A DNA stretch of 64,000 bases, taken from contig NZ_BBIW01000007.1 of assembly GCF_000732325.1 (NCBI RefSeq), positions 1-64,000 on the forward strand, read 5' to 3'. The notes below the pieces were generated by a model that saw only the letters and a program-made list of their open reading frames with translations, had not been told where the DNA came from and searched no databases. Each line of letters starts with the position of its first letter. Position 1 is the stretch's first letter. Below, piece after piece: positions 37,781 to 48,300 of the stretch. The position numbers and the translations under genes are program-made. The DNA is from Paenibacillus sp. TCA20. Lineage in GTDB: Bacteria; Bacillota; Bacilli; Paenibacillales; Paenibacillaceae.

Positions 37781-37797
37781 CTATATAATAGAGAAAA

Positions 37798-37835
37798 GGG
37801 AGTTCCTCCGTTCAAACGTGAGGCCACTCCCTTTT
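37798..37835 (+). terminator. Terminator of cls
   Basis: GGGAGT pairs with ACTCCC and an inner CCTC with GAGG, with a small asymmetric internal loop; TTTT follows. Confidence 0.75.
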
Positions 37836-38074
37836 GTCATTTCCCTATTAACTTATTCATTTATGCATTAGCCGCTCCATTCATTCTTTAGCGACTCAGC
37901 CTGAATCTCTACATCTACTAGCTGTAGCTAAAAATTTTCTACATTTCTGTAGCTACACATACCATTCTTCTCCACCTGCACTCGGTGTTCATCGCTTGAA
38001 TAAGTTCATGAACTTCGATGATTCACAGTTTGCATAAATACGGCTTATGCAGCAAGTAACTAACACGCTTCTGT

Positions 38075-38974
38075 TTAGAATGTCTTCTTAAACCCTTCTC
38101 CCAGCACCTCATGCGCATTCGTAATGGTCACAAATGCATTCGGATCCACCGCACGAACGAGCGTCTTCAATCTCGCAATCTCACTTTGCCCCACAACAAC
38201 CATCAGCACCGTACGGTCATCATCCGTATAACCTCCTTGGGCAGACAGCTTCGTTACGCCTCGGTCCAGATCGTGCAATATCGCCTGCTTAATTGGTTCC
38301 GTATAATTGGATATAATGTAGGCGACTTTGGAAGTACCAAATCCCATTTCAACCGCATCAATCACTTTTCCCGTGACATATAAACTGATGAGTGCATAAA
38401 GTGAGTTCTCTAGGGACAGCAGCATCCCCGCTATTACAATAACTGCCCCATCCAGCAGCATGACACTCAGGGACAGCCGGAGACCACTGTATTTCTGAAT
38501 AATTTGCGCAAGGATCGTCAGTCCCCCTGTGGAACCTCGTCCGCGGTATACGATACCAATCCCGAGCCCAACGCCAATTCCGCCAAAGATCGAAGCCAGC
38601 AGCGGGTTGCTGGTAGGCACCGTCCAATCCTTAGTAAGATAAACGAACAGCGGAAGCATCACACTTCCGAGCAGGGAACGGATAGCATATTGCCTTCCCA
38701 GTATGGAATACCCTGCAATGAATAACGGAATATTCAGTGCCCACTGTGTAAATGCCGGTTCGAATCCGAAGGCGGCCTGCCCCAGAATCGAGATACCCGA
38801 TACACCGCCCGAGGCGATCAAATTCGGCACGAGGAACAGATTGAAGGCAATGGACATGACAAATGCCCCGAATATGATGAAAAAGGCGTCAACGACCACT
38901 CGAAGCGGACCGTCCACCGGAATGAGATTTGAAGCTCTTTTGTTCCTGCTCTTGCGCTCTTGTGCTTGCTGCAT
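38075..38974 (-). CDS. YitT family membrane protein (YvjA-like)
   Basis: A 299-residue protein with five or six membrane segments between about residues 25 and 205 (the YitT/DUF161 core, with SGGVSGIS and GGTTGGLTIL-like glycine turns). A soluble C-terminal DUF2179 domain follows (about 212-295). In B. subtilis yvjA of this family lies next to prfB, and the same placement is seen here. Function is not established for the family; transport roles have been proposed. The ATG has AAGGGGAG about 12 nt upstream, rather far, so the exact start is less certain. Confidence 0.85.
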   Translation of the reverse strand: MQQAQERKSRNKRASNLIPVDGPLRVVVDAFFIIFGAFVMSIAFNLFLVPNLIASGGVSGISILGQAAFGFEPAFTQWALNIPLFIAGYSILGRQYAIRSLLGSVMLPLFVYLTKDWTVPTSNPLLASIFGGIGVGLGIGIVYRGRGSTGGLTILAQIIQKYSGLRLSLSVMLLDGAVIVIAGMLLSLENSLYALISLYVTGKVIDAVEMGFGTSKVAYIISNYTEPIKQAILHDLDRGVTKLSAQGGYTDDDRTVLMVVVGQSEIARLKTLVRAVDPNAFVTITNAHEVLGEGFKKTF

Positions 38975-39092
38975 CTTGATTACTGTCTCCCCTTAACATA
39001 GATGATCGATGATTTCACTTCATAATTAAAAACAACCAAAAAAATTCCTACACGGCTATACTTAACCTTACCATGTTGGAATTCCATATAAA

Positions 39093-40206
39093 TTATTCAG
39101 ACTCCACCTTAATTTGCTTGCGGAGGTATCCATCAATGAAAGTATCCAGATCGCCGTCCATTACTGCGCCTACGTTCCCCGTCTCCACGGATGTGCGGTG
39201 ATCCTTTACCATACTATAGGGATGGAATACATAGGAGCGAATCTGGCTGCCCCATGCAATTTCCGACTGTTCCCCTCGGATTTCATCCAGTTCTTTTTGC
39301 TGCTCTTCCAGTTTTCGCTCGTACAGCTTCGAACGAAGCATCGTCATGGCACGCTCACGGTTCTTGATCTGAGAGCGCTCATTCTGACACGTCACAACGA
39401 CACCGGTTGGAATATGCGTAATCCGTACAGCCGAGTCCGTCGTATTGATATGCTGACCGCCGGCACCGCTCGCACGGTACGTATCGATCTTCAAATCTTC
39501 AGTCCGGATATCCACTTCTACGTCCTCTGTAATCTCGGGTACAACATCACAGGATACGAACGAGGTGTGTCTGCGGCCAGATGAATCGAATGGAGAGATT
39601 CGCACCAGACGATGTACACCCTTCTCAGCTTTGAGGTAACCATAAGCATTATAGCCCTTAATGGACAAGGTCACGCTCTTGATTCCCGCTTCGTCTCCCG
39701 GAAGGTAATCCAGCACTTCCACCTTGAAGCCGCGCTTCTCAGCCCAGCGAGTGTACATCCGAAGCAGCATTTGTCCCCAGTCCTGAGACTCCGTACCGCC
39801 TGCACCAGGATGCAGCTCCAGAATGGCATTCATCTTGTCATAAGGCTGATCCAGCAGCAGCTGCAGCTCGAACTCCTCCAGCTTGCTTACCAGGGCTTTG
39901 ATCGTTTCACCGATTTCTGCCGCGATGCTCTCATCGCCTTCCTCTTCCGCCAGCTCGATCATCATGCTCGCATCATCATATTCCTGCTGCAGCTTCTTGT
40001 ACTGATCGACAGAGCCCTTCACTGCATTCATCTCGGAGATGAGCGCCTGGGCTTTATCATTATCATCCCAAAAATCAGGGGCTGACATCTTCTCTTCGAA
40101 GTTTGCGATCATTTCATTCTTCAGATCTAAGTCAAAGAGACCCCCTAAGGTTGGTTAGTTTCTTGCTGATCTCGCGTAAATCCTGCTTAATGCTTGGTTC
40201 AATCAT
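39093..40206 (-). CDS. prfB: Peptide chain release factor 2, with programmed +1 frameshift
   Basis: RF2 ends translation at UGA and UAA. The full product (370 aa) needs a +1 frameshift. The first 24 codons run from the ATG at 40206 to 40135. The frame then meets TGA at 40134-40132, and skipping one T continues at 40133 down to 39093. The site is canonical: AGGGGG, three nt, then CTT-TGA-C. Downstream, the RF2 anticodon-like tripeptide SPF occurs in RISPFDSSG, and the catalytic GGQ in [10 protein letters not shown]. Low RF2 slows reading of the UGA and so favours the shift, an autoregulatory loop conserved in most bacteria. Translating only the second frame would give a truncated protein starting at a later Met. 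It lies downstream of secA, as in Bacillus. Confidence 0.96.
40131..40146 (-). promoter_or_regulatory. RF2 programmed frameshift signal
   Basis: The minus strand reads AGGGGG-TCT-CTT-TGA-C. The Shine-Dalgarno-like hexamer three nt before CTT pushes the ribosome forward at the poor UGA-C stop context. Confidence 0.95.
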
Positions 40207-40236
40207 GATTCACAGATTCCTCTCTTTACTTGTAGA

Positions 40237-40291
40237 TAAAGCCCCACTGAGACCTGGCCACGTACAGTAACACGGACAAGTCTCAGGGAGC
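40237..40291 (-). terminator. Possible terminator or attenuator between secA and prfB
   Basis: On the minus strand CTGAGAC pairs with GTCTCAG, extended by CC/GG pairs past one bulge, with a 25-nt loop and then only TTTAT. It is weak, so some secA transcripts probably continue into prfB. Confidence 0.4.
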
Positions 40292-40408
40292 TGTATTATT
40301 AAAACAAACCTATTTCAGATTATGCATCACGCCATCCCATGCATCCTGTGCATCACACAGGTGGGATTCTGAGCAAAACCCTTAATTTATATTATATTCT
40401 ATGCCGAA

Positions 40409-42916
40409 TTAAGAAGTTTGACCATGGCAATGTTTATATTTCTTGCCACTGCCGCAAGGACAAGGATCGTTGCGTCCGATTTGGTCTGCTACCTTCACAG
40501 GACGCTTCTCCGCAGGTTCGCCGCTTGTTGAGATCTGCTTCTCGTCCACAACCGCTTGACGCTCCTGGTTGCTCTCGATTTGAGCTCTCATGACATAAGT
40601 TGCAACTTCCTCCTGAATCGTGGAGATCATCTCGTTGAACATCGCAAATCCTTCAAATTGGTATTCGCGAAGCGGATCAGTACCGCCGTATGCCCGAAGG
40701 TGAATCCCTTGACGCAGCTGATCCATCGCATCGATATGGTCCATCCATTTGCTATCTACCGCACGAAGCACAATAACCTTCTCGAATTCACGCACCATTT
40801 CTTCCCCAATGCGCTCTTCACGGGCATCATACTTCTCCTGCACCTTGCCAAAGATGAACTCAACGATCTCTTCAACCTCTTTGCCCCATAGATCATCGCG
40901 GGTAATAGCGCCCTCTTCGAGCATCTTACTGTTCATGTAGTCTGCTACTTCCTGCAGCTCCCAGTTCTCTGGGATATCATCCGGGCAGTGAGCCTCCACA
41001 TTACGCTGAATCGTTCCACGGATCATCTCCATCACGATCTGCTTGATGTTCTCAGACTCCAGCACCTCACGACGCTGCTTGTAGATGACTTCACGCTGCT
41101 GGTTCATGACATCGTCATATTGGAGAACGACTTTACGCATATCGAAGTTATTGCCCTCAACACGCTTCTGAGCGGATTCTACCGCACGCGTAATCATCTT
41201 GCTCTCAATCGGCTGATCTTCCTCGAAGCCAAGACGCTCCATCATGTTCAGTACGTTATCCGCACCAAAGCGCTTCATGAGCTCATCGCCAAGTGACAGA
41301 TAGAACTGCGTCGAACCCGGATCACCCTGACGTCCGGCACGACCGCGTAGCTGGTTATCGATCCGTCTCGACTCATGACGCTCTGTACCGATGATGTGCA
41401 GGCCGCCAAGATCCGATACGCCTTCACCCAGAATAATGTCTGTACCGCGTCCAGCCATGTTGGTCGCAATCGTTACCGCTCCAGCCTGACCTGCACCGGA
41501 GATGATCTGTGCTTCCTCCGCATGGTATTTCGCGTTCAATACCTGGTGCTTCACACCTTTGCGCTTCAGCATTTCGGACAGAACCTCAGAGTTCTCAATG
41601 GACACCGTACCCACGAGTACCGGCTGATTCTTCGCATGACGTTCTACGATCTCATTCACCACGGCTCTGAACTTGCTCTCTACGCTCTTATAAACCACAT
41701 CCGGGATATCCTGACGCTGGTTCGGACGGTTCGTCGGTACTTGAAGCACTTCAAGTCCGTAAATCTTCTTGAACTCTTCTTCCTCTGTCTTCGCCGTACC
41801 GGTCATCCCTGCCAGCTTCTTGTACATCCGGAAATAGTTCTGGAAGGTAATCGTCGCAAGCGTCATGCTCTCGTTCTGAACTTCGATGCCTTCCTTCGCT
41901 TCGATCGCCTGGTGCAGACCATCGCTGTAACGACGACCCGCCATTAGACGGCCTGTAAATTCGTCAACGATGACAACTTCGCCTTCTGCAACGACGTAAT
42001 CGACGTCACGACGCATGATGACATTCGCCTTAAGCCCCTGCACGATATGGTGATTCAGCGTTACATGAGCTTGGTCGTACAAGTTATCAATACCAAAAGC
42101 ACGCTCAGCCTTAGCAACCCCTGCTTCGGTCAGCGCTACAGATTTCACCTTAATATCTACAGTGTAATCCTCTTCAGCGACCAGCTTCTTCACGAAACGA
42201 TCGGCTGCAAAATAGAGCTCTGTCGATTTCTGGGCTTGTCCGGAAATGATGAGCGGTGTACGCGCTTCGTCAACAAGGATGGAGTCCACTTCGTCAATAA
42301 TGCAGAAATAGAGTGGACGCTGTACCATTTGTTCCTTGTATAGGACCATGTTGTCACGAAGGTAGTCAAACCCGTATTCGTTGTTCGTTCCGTACGTAAT
42401 ATCACATGCATAAGCAGCCTGCTTGGACGCATGATCCATGCCGCTGAGGTTAATCCCAACGGTCATGCCGAGGTACTCATAAATCTGTCCCATCTCCTGG
42501 CTGTCACGTTGAGCCAAATAGTCATTGACCGTAACCACGTGAGCACCCTTGCCAAGAAGTGCATTGAGATATACAGGCAGCGTTCCGACGAGCGTCTTCC
42601 CTTCCCCTGTCTTCATCTCTGCAATCCGGCCTTCATGCAGTGCAATACCGCCAAGTAGCTGTACGTCATAGTGACGTTTATTCAAGACACGCTTCGATGC
42701 TTCCCTTACAGTAGCAAAGGCTTCCGGCAGTATCTCCTCAAGGGTAGCCCCTTTCTCAATCCGTGCGCGGAACTCCTCTGTCTTCCCTTTAAGTTGAGCG
42801 TCGGAAAGCGCGGTAAATTCCGGTTCCATTTTATTAATAGTATCGACCGTCTTCATCAGACGTTTGACATCACGCTCGTTGGTGTCGCCGAAGATCTTCT
42901 TCACTAGTCCTAGCAT
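40409..42916 (-). CDS. secA: Preprotein translocase ATPase SecA
   Basis: SecA drives exported proteins through SecYEG. The 835-residue protein starts [16 protein letters not shown]. Walker A is at 101-108 (MKTGEGKT), Walker B is [15 protein letters not shown] near 207, and the second motor domain has [10 protein letters not shown] near 490. The C-terminal zinc motif is [16 protein letters not shown], which contacts SecB or ribosomes. The ATG at 42916 has AAAGGGG 6 nt upstream; an upstream extension of 17 residues is unlike the family. The 646-bp region ahead holds a 15-bp inverted repeat near a probable transcription start. Order hpf-secA-prfB is as in Bacillus. Confidence 0.97.
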   Translation of the reverse strand: MLGLVKKIFGDTNERDVKRLMKTVDTINKMEPEFTALSDAQLKGKTEEFRARIEKGATLEEILPEAFATVREASKRVLNKRHYDVQLLGGIALHEGRIAEMKTGEGKTLVGTLPVYLNALLGKGAHVVTVNDYLAQRDSQEMGQIYEYLGMTVGINLSGMDHASKQAAYACDITYGTNNEYGFDYLRDNMVLYKEQMVQRPLYFCIIDEVDSILVDEARTPLIISGQAQKSTELYFAADRFVKKLVAEEDYTVDIKVKSVALTEAGVAKAERAFGIDNLYDQAHVTLNHHIVQGLKANVIMRRDVDYVVAEGEVVIVDEFTGRLMAGRRYSDGLHQAIEAKEGIEVQNESMTLATITFQNYFRMYKKLAGMTGTAKTEEEEFKKIYGLEVLQVPTNRPNQRQDIPDVVYKSVESKFRAVVNEIVERHAKNQPVLVGTVSIENSEVLSEMLKRKGVKHQVLNAKYHAEEAQIISGAGQAGAVTIATNMAGRGTDIILGEGVSDLGGLHIIGTERHESRRIDNQLRGRAGRQGDPGSTQFYLSLGDELMKRFGADNVLNMMERLGFEEDQPIESKMITRAVESAQKRVEGNNFDMRKVVLQYDDVMNQQREVIYKQRREVLESENIKQIVMEMIRGTIQRNVEAHCPDDIPENWELQEVADYMNSKMLEEGAITRDDLWGKEVEEIVEFIFGKVQEKYDAREERIGEEMVREFEKVIVLRAVDSKWMDHIDAMDQLRQGIHLRAYGGTDPLREYQFEGFAMFNEMISTIQEEVATYVMRAQIESNQERQAVVDEKQISTSGEPAEKRPVKVADQIGRNDPCPCGSGKKYKHCHGQTS

Positions 42917-43127
42917 GGTTAACCCCTTTCGTGCAAAACAGATGTTAGAATCAAACTCGGCATGCAAAGGGTAAATGTTAGGAACTTGAGTGGTTCAACT
43001 GTCATTCAAAGTTCTTACATGCACAAGCTGATGTTCATATCGAATCATTCATAACATTTCTACGCATATTCAAATCAAGGTGAATCCACTTCATCACTCA
43101 CGAAAACAATGAATTAGATTCAGCGGT

Positions 43128-43173
43128 GAATCAATTTCATAAATCATAAACAAAGGTATTATGAAATTGATTC
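43128..43173 (-). promoter_or_regulatory. 15-bp inverted repeat at the predicted 5' end of secA mRNA
   Basis: GAATCAATTTCATAA (43128-43142) is exactly reversed at 43159-43173 with a 16-nt spacer. A -10-like TATACT (43175-43180, minus strand) places the likely start point inside one arm, so the secA transcript would begin with a stable hairpin. The surrounding gap 42917-43562 contains no gene. The -35 is poor. Confidence 0.5.
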
Positions 43174-43387
43174 TAGTATACATAAAAATGGTTTTGCCTA
43201 AATTGTAACAGTTTGTCAAGGCTGTCGCAACAAGGGCAGGCCCTTTATTTTCACCGAATTCCGCTATTAAAATGAGCAGTGAAACTCATCACAGCCCTAG
43301 CCCATCATCCGGTAAGACTCTGTATATATAGACGCATGAGCCTAATATTTAGTTTCGCTATATGACGAAGACATTATGTGGAAAAAT

Positions 43388-43425
43388 ACAAAAAAGAGCC
43401 CCTGCTCATCAAAGAGAGGGCTCTT
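43388..43425 (-). terminator. Terminator of hpf
   Basis: On the minus strand AAGAGCCC pairs with GGGCTCTT (8 bp), followed by a T-run. It lies about 140 nt beyond the hpf stop. Confidence 0.8.
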
Positions 43426-43562
43426 GGTTATTTTCTAGTTCGATCAAATTTTTAAATAATCCTTACCAGTACCTGCACGCAACATTCACAATCGTTTCAG
43501 TCAACCTTAGATTAAGTTGAAATCAAACCGGCTGAATGCAATAAGATTTAAATGGTACTTAC

Positions 43563-44135
43563 TCATTCTTGTTCAATAAGACCGTACTTGCCGTCATTAC
43601 GCTTGTACACGACGCTAACTTCATTATTCTCAATATTGGAGAATACAAAGAAGTTATGGCCGACCATGTTCATCTGTAAAATGGCTTCCTCCACATCCAT
43701 CGGCTTCAGGAAGAATTTCTTCGTACGGACCACTTCTAGATCATCATATTCACTGTCCAGCTCCTCATCGGTAACTGGGGACGGGCTGGCAGGAACATTT
43801 TCAACAAAAAACGTCTTCAAATTATCTTCTTGACGGAATTTGCGGTTGATCTTCGTCTTATGCTTCCGGATCTGACGTTCAAGCTTCTCCACCACAGCGT
43901 CAATGGAAGCGTACATGTCAGTACTCTCGTCTTCTGCGCGAAGGACCAGACCTTTCATCGGAATCGTAACCTCAACAGTGTGGAACCCGCGGTTTACATT
44001 CACGCTGAGCGTCACATTGCCATCAGAGGTTAGAGGTTCATCGAAATACTTCTCTAGCTTGCTAAGCTTCTTGTCGACGTAATCTTTCAAAGCATCGGTA
44101 ACCTCGATTTGTTGACCTCGAATACTCAAATTCAT
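43563..44135 (-). CDS. hpf: Ribosome hibernation promoting factor, long form
   Basis: Long HPF (190 aa) pairs inactive 70S ribosomes into 100S dimers in stationary phase or stress. The N-terminal S30Ae/YfiA domain (about 1-100: MNLSIRGQQIEVTDALKDYVDKK) binds the decoding region. The C-terminal dimerisation domain (about 125-185) carries KKFFLKPMDVEEAILQMNMVGHNFFVF. The ATG at 44135 has AGGAGG 9 nt upstream, and a 31-residue upstream extension is not family-like. It lies upstream of secA as in B. subtilis (yvyD). A 600-bp non-coding region with a candidate structured RNA precedes it. Confidence 0.95.
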   Translation of the reverse strand: MNLSIRGQQIEVTDALKDYVDKKLSKLEKYFDEPLTSDGNVTLSVNVNRGFHTVEVTIPMKGLVLRAEDESTDMYASIDAVVEKLERQIRKHKTKINRKFRQEDNLKTFFVENVPASPSPVTDEELDSEYDDLEVVRTKKFFLKPMDVEEAILQMNMVGHNFFVFSNIENNEVSVVYKRNDGKYGLIEQE

Positions 44136-44372
44136 AGGGCAATTCCTCCTTTTCCTTTGCACCTCGATTATAACATGTTTATTAGGCCAATGTAAAAAGA
44201 ATGAAGGCGTTTTACACACATCTAACACAAAGTTATGACAATTGTATGAGGAGCGTTTGAAGCGAGCAGGAATCGGTTAAATGTTCTGTTAGCCTTGTGA
44301 AATGAGAAGAAATCTGCTGATTTTTGGCGGAGACTTTCGCTTATTTTGTCGGAAATTTAATATAATGTGAAA

Positions 44373-44640
44373 TTAAAATTTCTGGTCATGCAAGAAAATA
44401 AACTTCAGATCTCGGTAAAGTAAGGATCAAGTTGTCTTAGATGGGGCCGAGACTCTGAGAGTACACATCCTGGGGGGGAATATAGCCCTTAAGGTACTAT
44501 TCAGTGATGTTCAAATATAATCCATTGAGATATATGCAATGCTGCATGAATAGCTATGAATAGTAGCACCTGGCAATAATAGAGGAGATTGAAGATTAAG
44601 TTTGAAGCTTTAGGTTCAATGCTTAAAGTTTGTTGTTTGA
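44373..44640 (+). ncRNA. Candidate structured RNA between hpf and the cold-shock gene
   Basis: The 701-bp gap 44136-44836 has no convincing gene. It contains a long-range stem: CTTCAGATCTC at 44403-44413 pairs with GAGATTGAAG at 44585-44594 (10 bp, one bulged G). Inside are GGT-ACTATTCA (44493-44503) with TGAATAGT...ACC (44557-44570), ATGCA/TGCAT (44534-44547), ACTC/GAGT (44452-44462) and TCTCGG/CCGAGA (44410-44415 with 44447-44452). The last competes with the outer stem. On the plus strand a perfect TATAAT (44361-44366) lies upstream. A two-part hairpin (44596-44626) followed by the T-rich TTTGTTGTTTG lies downstream, so plus is the favoured strand. The raiA-type RNA motif, known near hpf/raiA genes, is one possible identity. 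Boundaries are estimates. Confidence 0.5.
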
Positions 44641-44737
44641 TATTAGATACTCGAAAGAGAGCAGGCTTGTATGTGTCCCTTCATGTGTACCTTGGTACCC
44701 AAGCTAAGCGAGGAGAGATAAATCCTTCTAACGGGAA

Positions 44738-44770
44738 CAAAAAAAACCTTGAGACAACTGTCTCAAGGTT
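44738..44770 (-). terminator. Terminator of the cold-shock gene
   Basis: On the minus strand AACCTTGAGAC pairs with GTCTCAAGGTT (11 bp, 4-nt loop), followed by eight T. Confidence 0.95.
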
Positions 44771-44836
44771 GACGCTAGCTAAACTCAATTGTTAACCATC
44801 TAACCGTTATATGTAGGTCGGGCTAAGCCGGGATGA

Positions 44837-45034
44837 TTATAATTTGATTACGTTAGCAGCTTGTGGTCCACGTGCGCCTTCGACGATTTCGAATTCTACG
44901 GATTGACCTTCTTCCAAAGTCTTGAAGCCTTCGGATTGGATTGCGGAAAAGTGTACGAATACGTCGCCGCCGTCCTCAGTCTCGATGAAACCATAACCTT
45001 TTTCTGCGTTAAACCATTTAACTTTACCTTGCAT
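44837..45034 (-). CDS. Cold-shock protein (CspA/CspB family)
   Basis: A 65-residue single-stranded nucleic-acid-binding OB-fold protein and RNA chaperone. RNP1 is KGYGFIE (residues 13-19) and RNP2 is DVFVHF (25-30). Length and ending ([10 protein letters not shown]) are typical. It has its own strong terminator. The 293-bp gap upstream (45035-45327) would hold its promoter and the long 5' leader usual for csp genes, but I could not place a promoter there with confidence. It sits between hpf and the flagellar cluster, where B. subtilis usually has no csp gene. Confidence 0.95.
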   Translation of the reverse strand: MQGKVKWFNAEKGYGFIETEDGGDVFVHFSAIQSEGFKTLEEGQSVEFEIVEGARGPQAANVIKL

Positions 45035-45249
45035 GCACGAACATTCCCTTCGTCATCAAATGAAGTGAGCTTGGCTCACAACTCCGACTATACCATCCAA
45101 ACTTATCCATTGTCAATTGGAAAAGAAAATGATTACCTTCTAATATATGACATAATAATGTTAATATTTTGTCGAACTTTGAGACAAAAAGATCTAATCA
45201 CAAACAAATTATAAAGTCAGTAAATCAGAAAACATCACATTAAAACCGA

Positions 45250-45276
45250 CTGAAAGAACCCCATCAAGAGGGGTCC
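45250..45276 (-). terminator. Probable terminator of the SLH protein gene
   Basis: On the minus strand ACCCC pairs with GGGGT around a 7-nt loop, followed by TCTTTC. It lies about 50 nt beyond the stop. Confidence 0.55.
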
Positions 45277-45327
45277 TCCCGCCAGAATAAATAAACTTTG
45301 TACGCTATAACCGGAAAGTATTTTACA

Positions 45328-48300
45328 CTATTCTGGTTTAAGTTCAGCATTATTTTCAGTACTAGCTGAGTCTGTTTCTGATGCTTCTTCTGAACTAGTG
45401 TCTACATCTGATTGAACATCACTCTCTGCACCAGTTTGCGGATCCGATTCCGGATCTATTACTATCTCTGACTCGGGAGCTGTTTCCGGTTCAGTTATGG
45501 CTTCAATATTCTCGTTATTAGATACATCCGATTCAGGAGCAATAGTGTTGCTAGAATTTATATAGTAGTGCACCTGAGCTTCTTTTGTAGTTGAGAATAA
45601 TTGAGTTTCACCTGTCTGAATAGTTCCTGTAATTTCATCTTCCCATACTGTTGGTTGATGATATGTTTCTGTTGTATTAACAAAAGTGGCACTGCTTACG
45701 TTCAGTTGAGGAGTGTTCGGCACATTTACACCCTGGGAGGACTCAATTCCACCGAAGAAGTTCCCACTCACATCAATGGTCCCTTTTAATTCTACAGAAG
45801 AACCATTAACTAACAGCCCCGCATCTCCTCTGGTAAGCTTCACATCTTGTATCGTTACACCTGTCGTATTGTACACTTGAAGAACATAGTTAGAATCCCA
45901 CAATACGTCGTTCCCTGTTAATTCAATCGTATGATTCTGTCCATCAATTGTTACTGCACGGCTTACAACGAACCTTTTATCTGTCGCGATATCAGATGCC
46001 AGTCTAATCTTGACGATGCTGTCATCTCCTAGCGCTGCTCTAAAATCATCTGCCGTTGAAACTTCTGTTATTGTTGCTGGATCTTCTGTATTCTTCACTT
46101 CCAGATAATACTGTGGCTGATTTTTCAAAGTAATCAATGTGAACTGATCTTCACCTGTTAAGATCGTATCTGTGATCTGATCTTCCCATAGTGTTGGTTT
46201 CCCAAATGCTTCTGATGAATTAATCAATTTGGCAGTGCTTACGTTCAGTTGAGGAGTGTTCGGCACATTTACACCCTGGGAGGATTCAATTCCGCCGAAG
46301 ACGTTCCCACTCACATCGATGCTGCCTTTTAATTCTACAGAAGAACCGTTAACTAACAGCCCCGCATCTCCCCCGGTGAGCTTCACATCTTGTATCGTTA
46401 CACCTGTCGTATTGTACACTTGCAGAACATAATTGGAATCCCATAATTCGTCGTTCCCTATTAATTCAATCTGATGATTCTGTCCATCTATTGTCACCGC
46501 ACGGCTTACAACGAACCTTTCGTCTGTCTCGATATCAGATTTCAGTCTGATTTTGATTATACTAGCATTATCTAATGCTGCGCTAAAATCATCTGCAGTT
46601 GAAACTTCAGCTATTGTTGCTGGATCTTCTGCATTTTCCTCTTTGAGATAATACTGTGGCTGATCTTTCAAAGTAATCAATGTGAACTGACCACTTGTTG
46701 ATATAGTTCCTGTAATTTTATCCTCCCACAGTGTTGGTTGCCCAAATGCTTCTGTTGTATTAACCAAAGTAGCGCTACTTACGTTCAGTTGAGGATTGCT
46801 CACCAGCCCTTTACCCTTGGAGGATTCAATACCGCCGAAGAAGTTATCACTCACATCGATGGTCCCTTTCAATTCTACAGAAGAACCATTAACTAATAAC
46901 CCCGCATCTCCACCAGTAAGCTTCACATCTTTGATGATTACACCTGTCGTATCGTATACCTGGAGAACATAATTGGAATTCCACGCTTCGTCGTTCCCTG
47001 TTAATTCAATCTGATGATTCTGTCCATCAATTGTCACCGCTCGGCTTACTACTATCTTTTTATCAGTTGTGAAACTATCTACTAGCTTAATAGTGGACTT
47101 GTTTGTATTCAGTAGTGCTTCTTCAAATTCTATAAGTGAGGATACTTTAGCTACACTCGAGTCAACAATTTCAATGGTTTGAGTTATTGCTCCGCTCGAA
47201 ACGGTAACTACCACATTTCCTTCGCTGGCTTCTGTTCCTTGGGCTACAATGACTGTTACCCCTGTCAATCCAAGGGAAGAAATTGCTTCATTTACTTTCA
47301 CTACTGTTGTTTCCACATCCGTGTCCCACTCTAAATTTAGCCCCTCGATTGCTTCTATCGCATCTGCTACTTTCTCTTCATCCGTTTGTCCATCCGGTAT
47401 ATCTGGATTAGTTCCTCCATCACCTGGAGATGTATCTCCACCAGATCCTCCGCCATTTGAACCACCGCTACTTGTACCGCCACCACTTGATGCCGGAGGA
47501 GTTGCTGGTAAAACCACATTGTCTTTTTGAGAACCGTCTATTTGGAGCGGCTTAGTCTGGAATGATGATCCCTTTGCTCCTTCGTTTACGGTAGCTTTAC
47601 TAATTGTCCCGGAACCTAACAATTTCGTAATCGCATCAAGTACGAGCTGAGCAATTTGAGCGTTGTTGCTTACAGTGATTTGGCTGTTGACTGCAGCTTT
47701 ATCCACTTGGAAACTCTCGATAAACCCACCGTCAAGCCCAACCGATACAGAAGCAGCATACAAACCAACATCATCAAAAGTTCCGTTCAATGCCACCTGA
47801 CTGCCAGCCGGTAAAATTTCAGACAATTCAACGTCAGTAAAGCCAGCTCCTGTAACGTTATGTTCTTCAACCTTTACTGATGATTGAACAATAACATTCT
47901 CTGCTGTCGTCGTTCCTTCTGCAACAATACGAACCGTGCCATCCTTTTTATTCACTACAACATTCAGCAGTACAGAATCCACAAAATGGATGGAGTTTTC
48001 ACCGCCGCCTTCTACATTGGTTGTACCATGCACTTTTACATTCTGAATTGTGACATCTCCAGCTCCAATACCTTCAGCAAACAGAAGACCCCCTTTAATC
48101 TCTGTGTTCACGAGCGTGACATCAGGTACATTGATAATTACATTTCCTTCAATAACTGTCGTTTCCTCTTCAGAACCATAAGTTCCTGCGAGATCATATG
48201 TAACGGTGTTCAATTCTATTTTACTTGCTAATGCATTCTCAATCAGCACCACAGCTTCCGCTCTTGTAAGCGATCGAAGTGGAGCGAATGTTCCATTAGG

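Noticed and set aside
39093..40112. prfB as a simple frame starting at an internal Met
   Set aside because: The canonical AGGGGG-TCT-CTT-TGA-C signal and the good upstream frame show that the gene begins at 40206 and uses a +1 frameshift.
44589..44795. 68-codon plus-strand frame in the hpf-csp gap
   Set aside because: It lacks a clear ribosome binding site, runs across the csp terminator hairpin and overlaps the 3' part of the candidate RNA. It is unlikely to be translated.
44861..45214. 117-codon plus-strand frame opposite the cold-shock gene
   Set aside because: It is a shadow of the csp coding sequence with no start signals.
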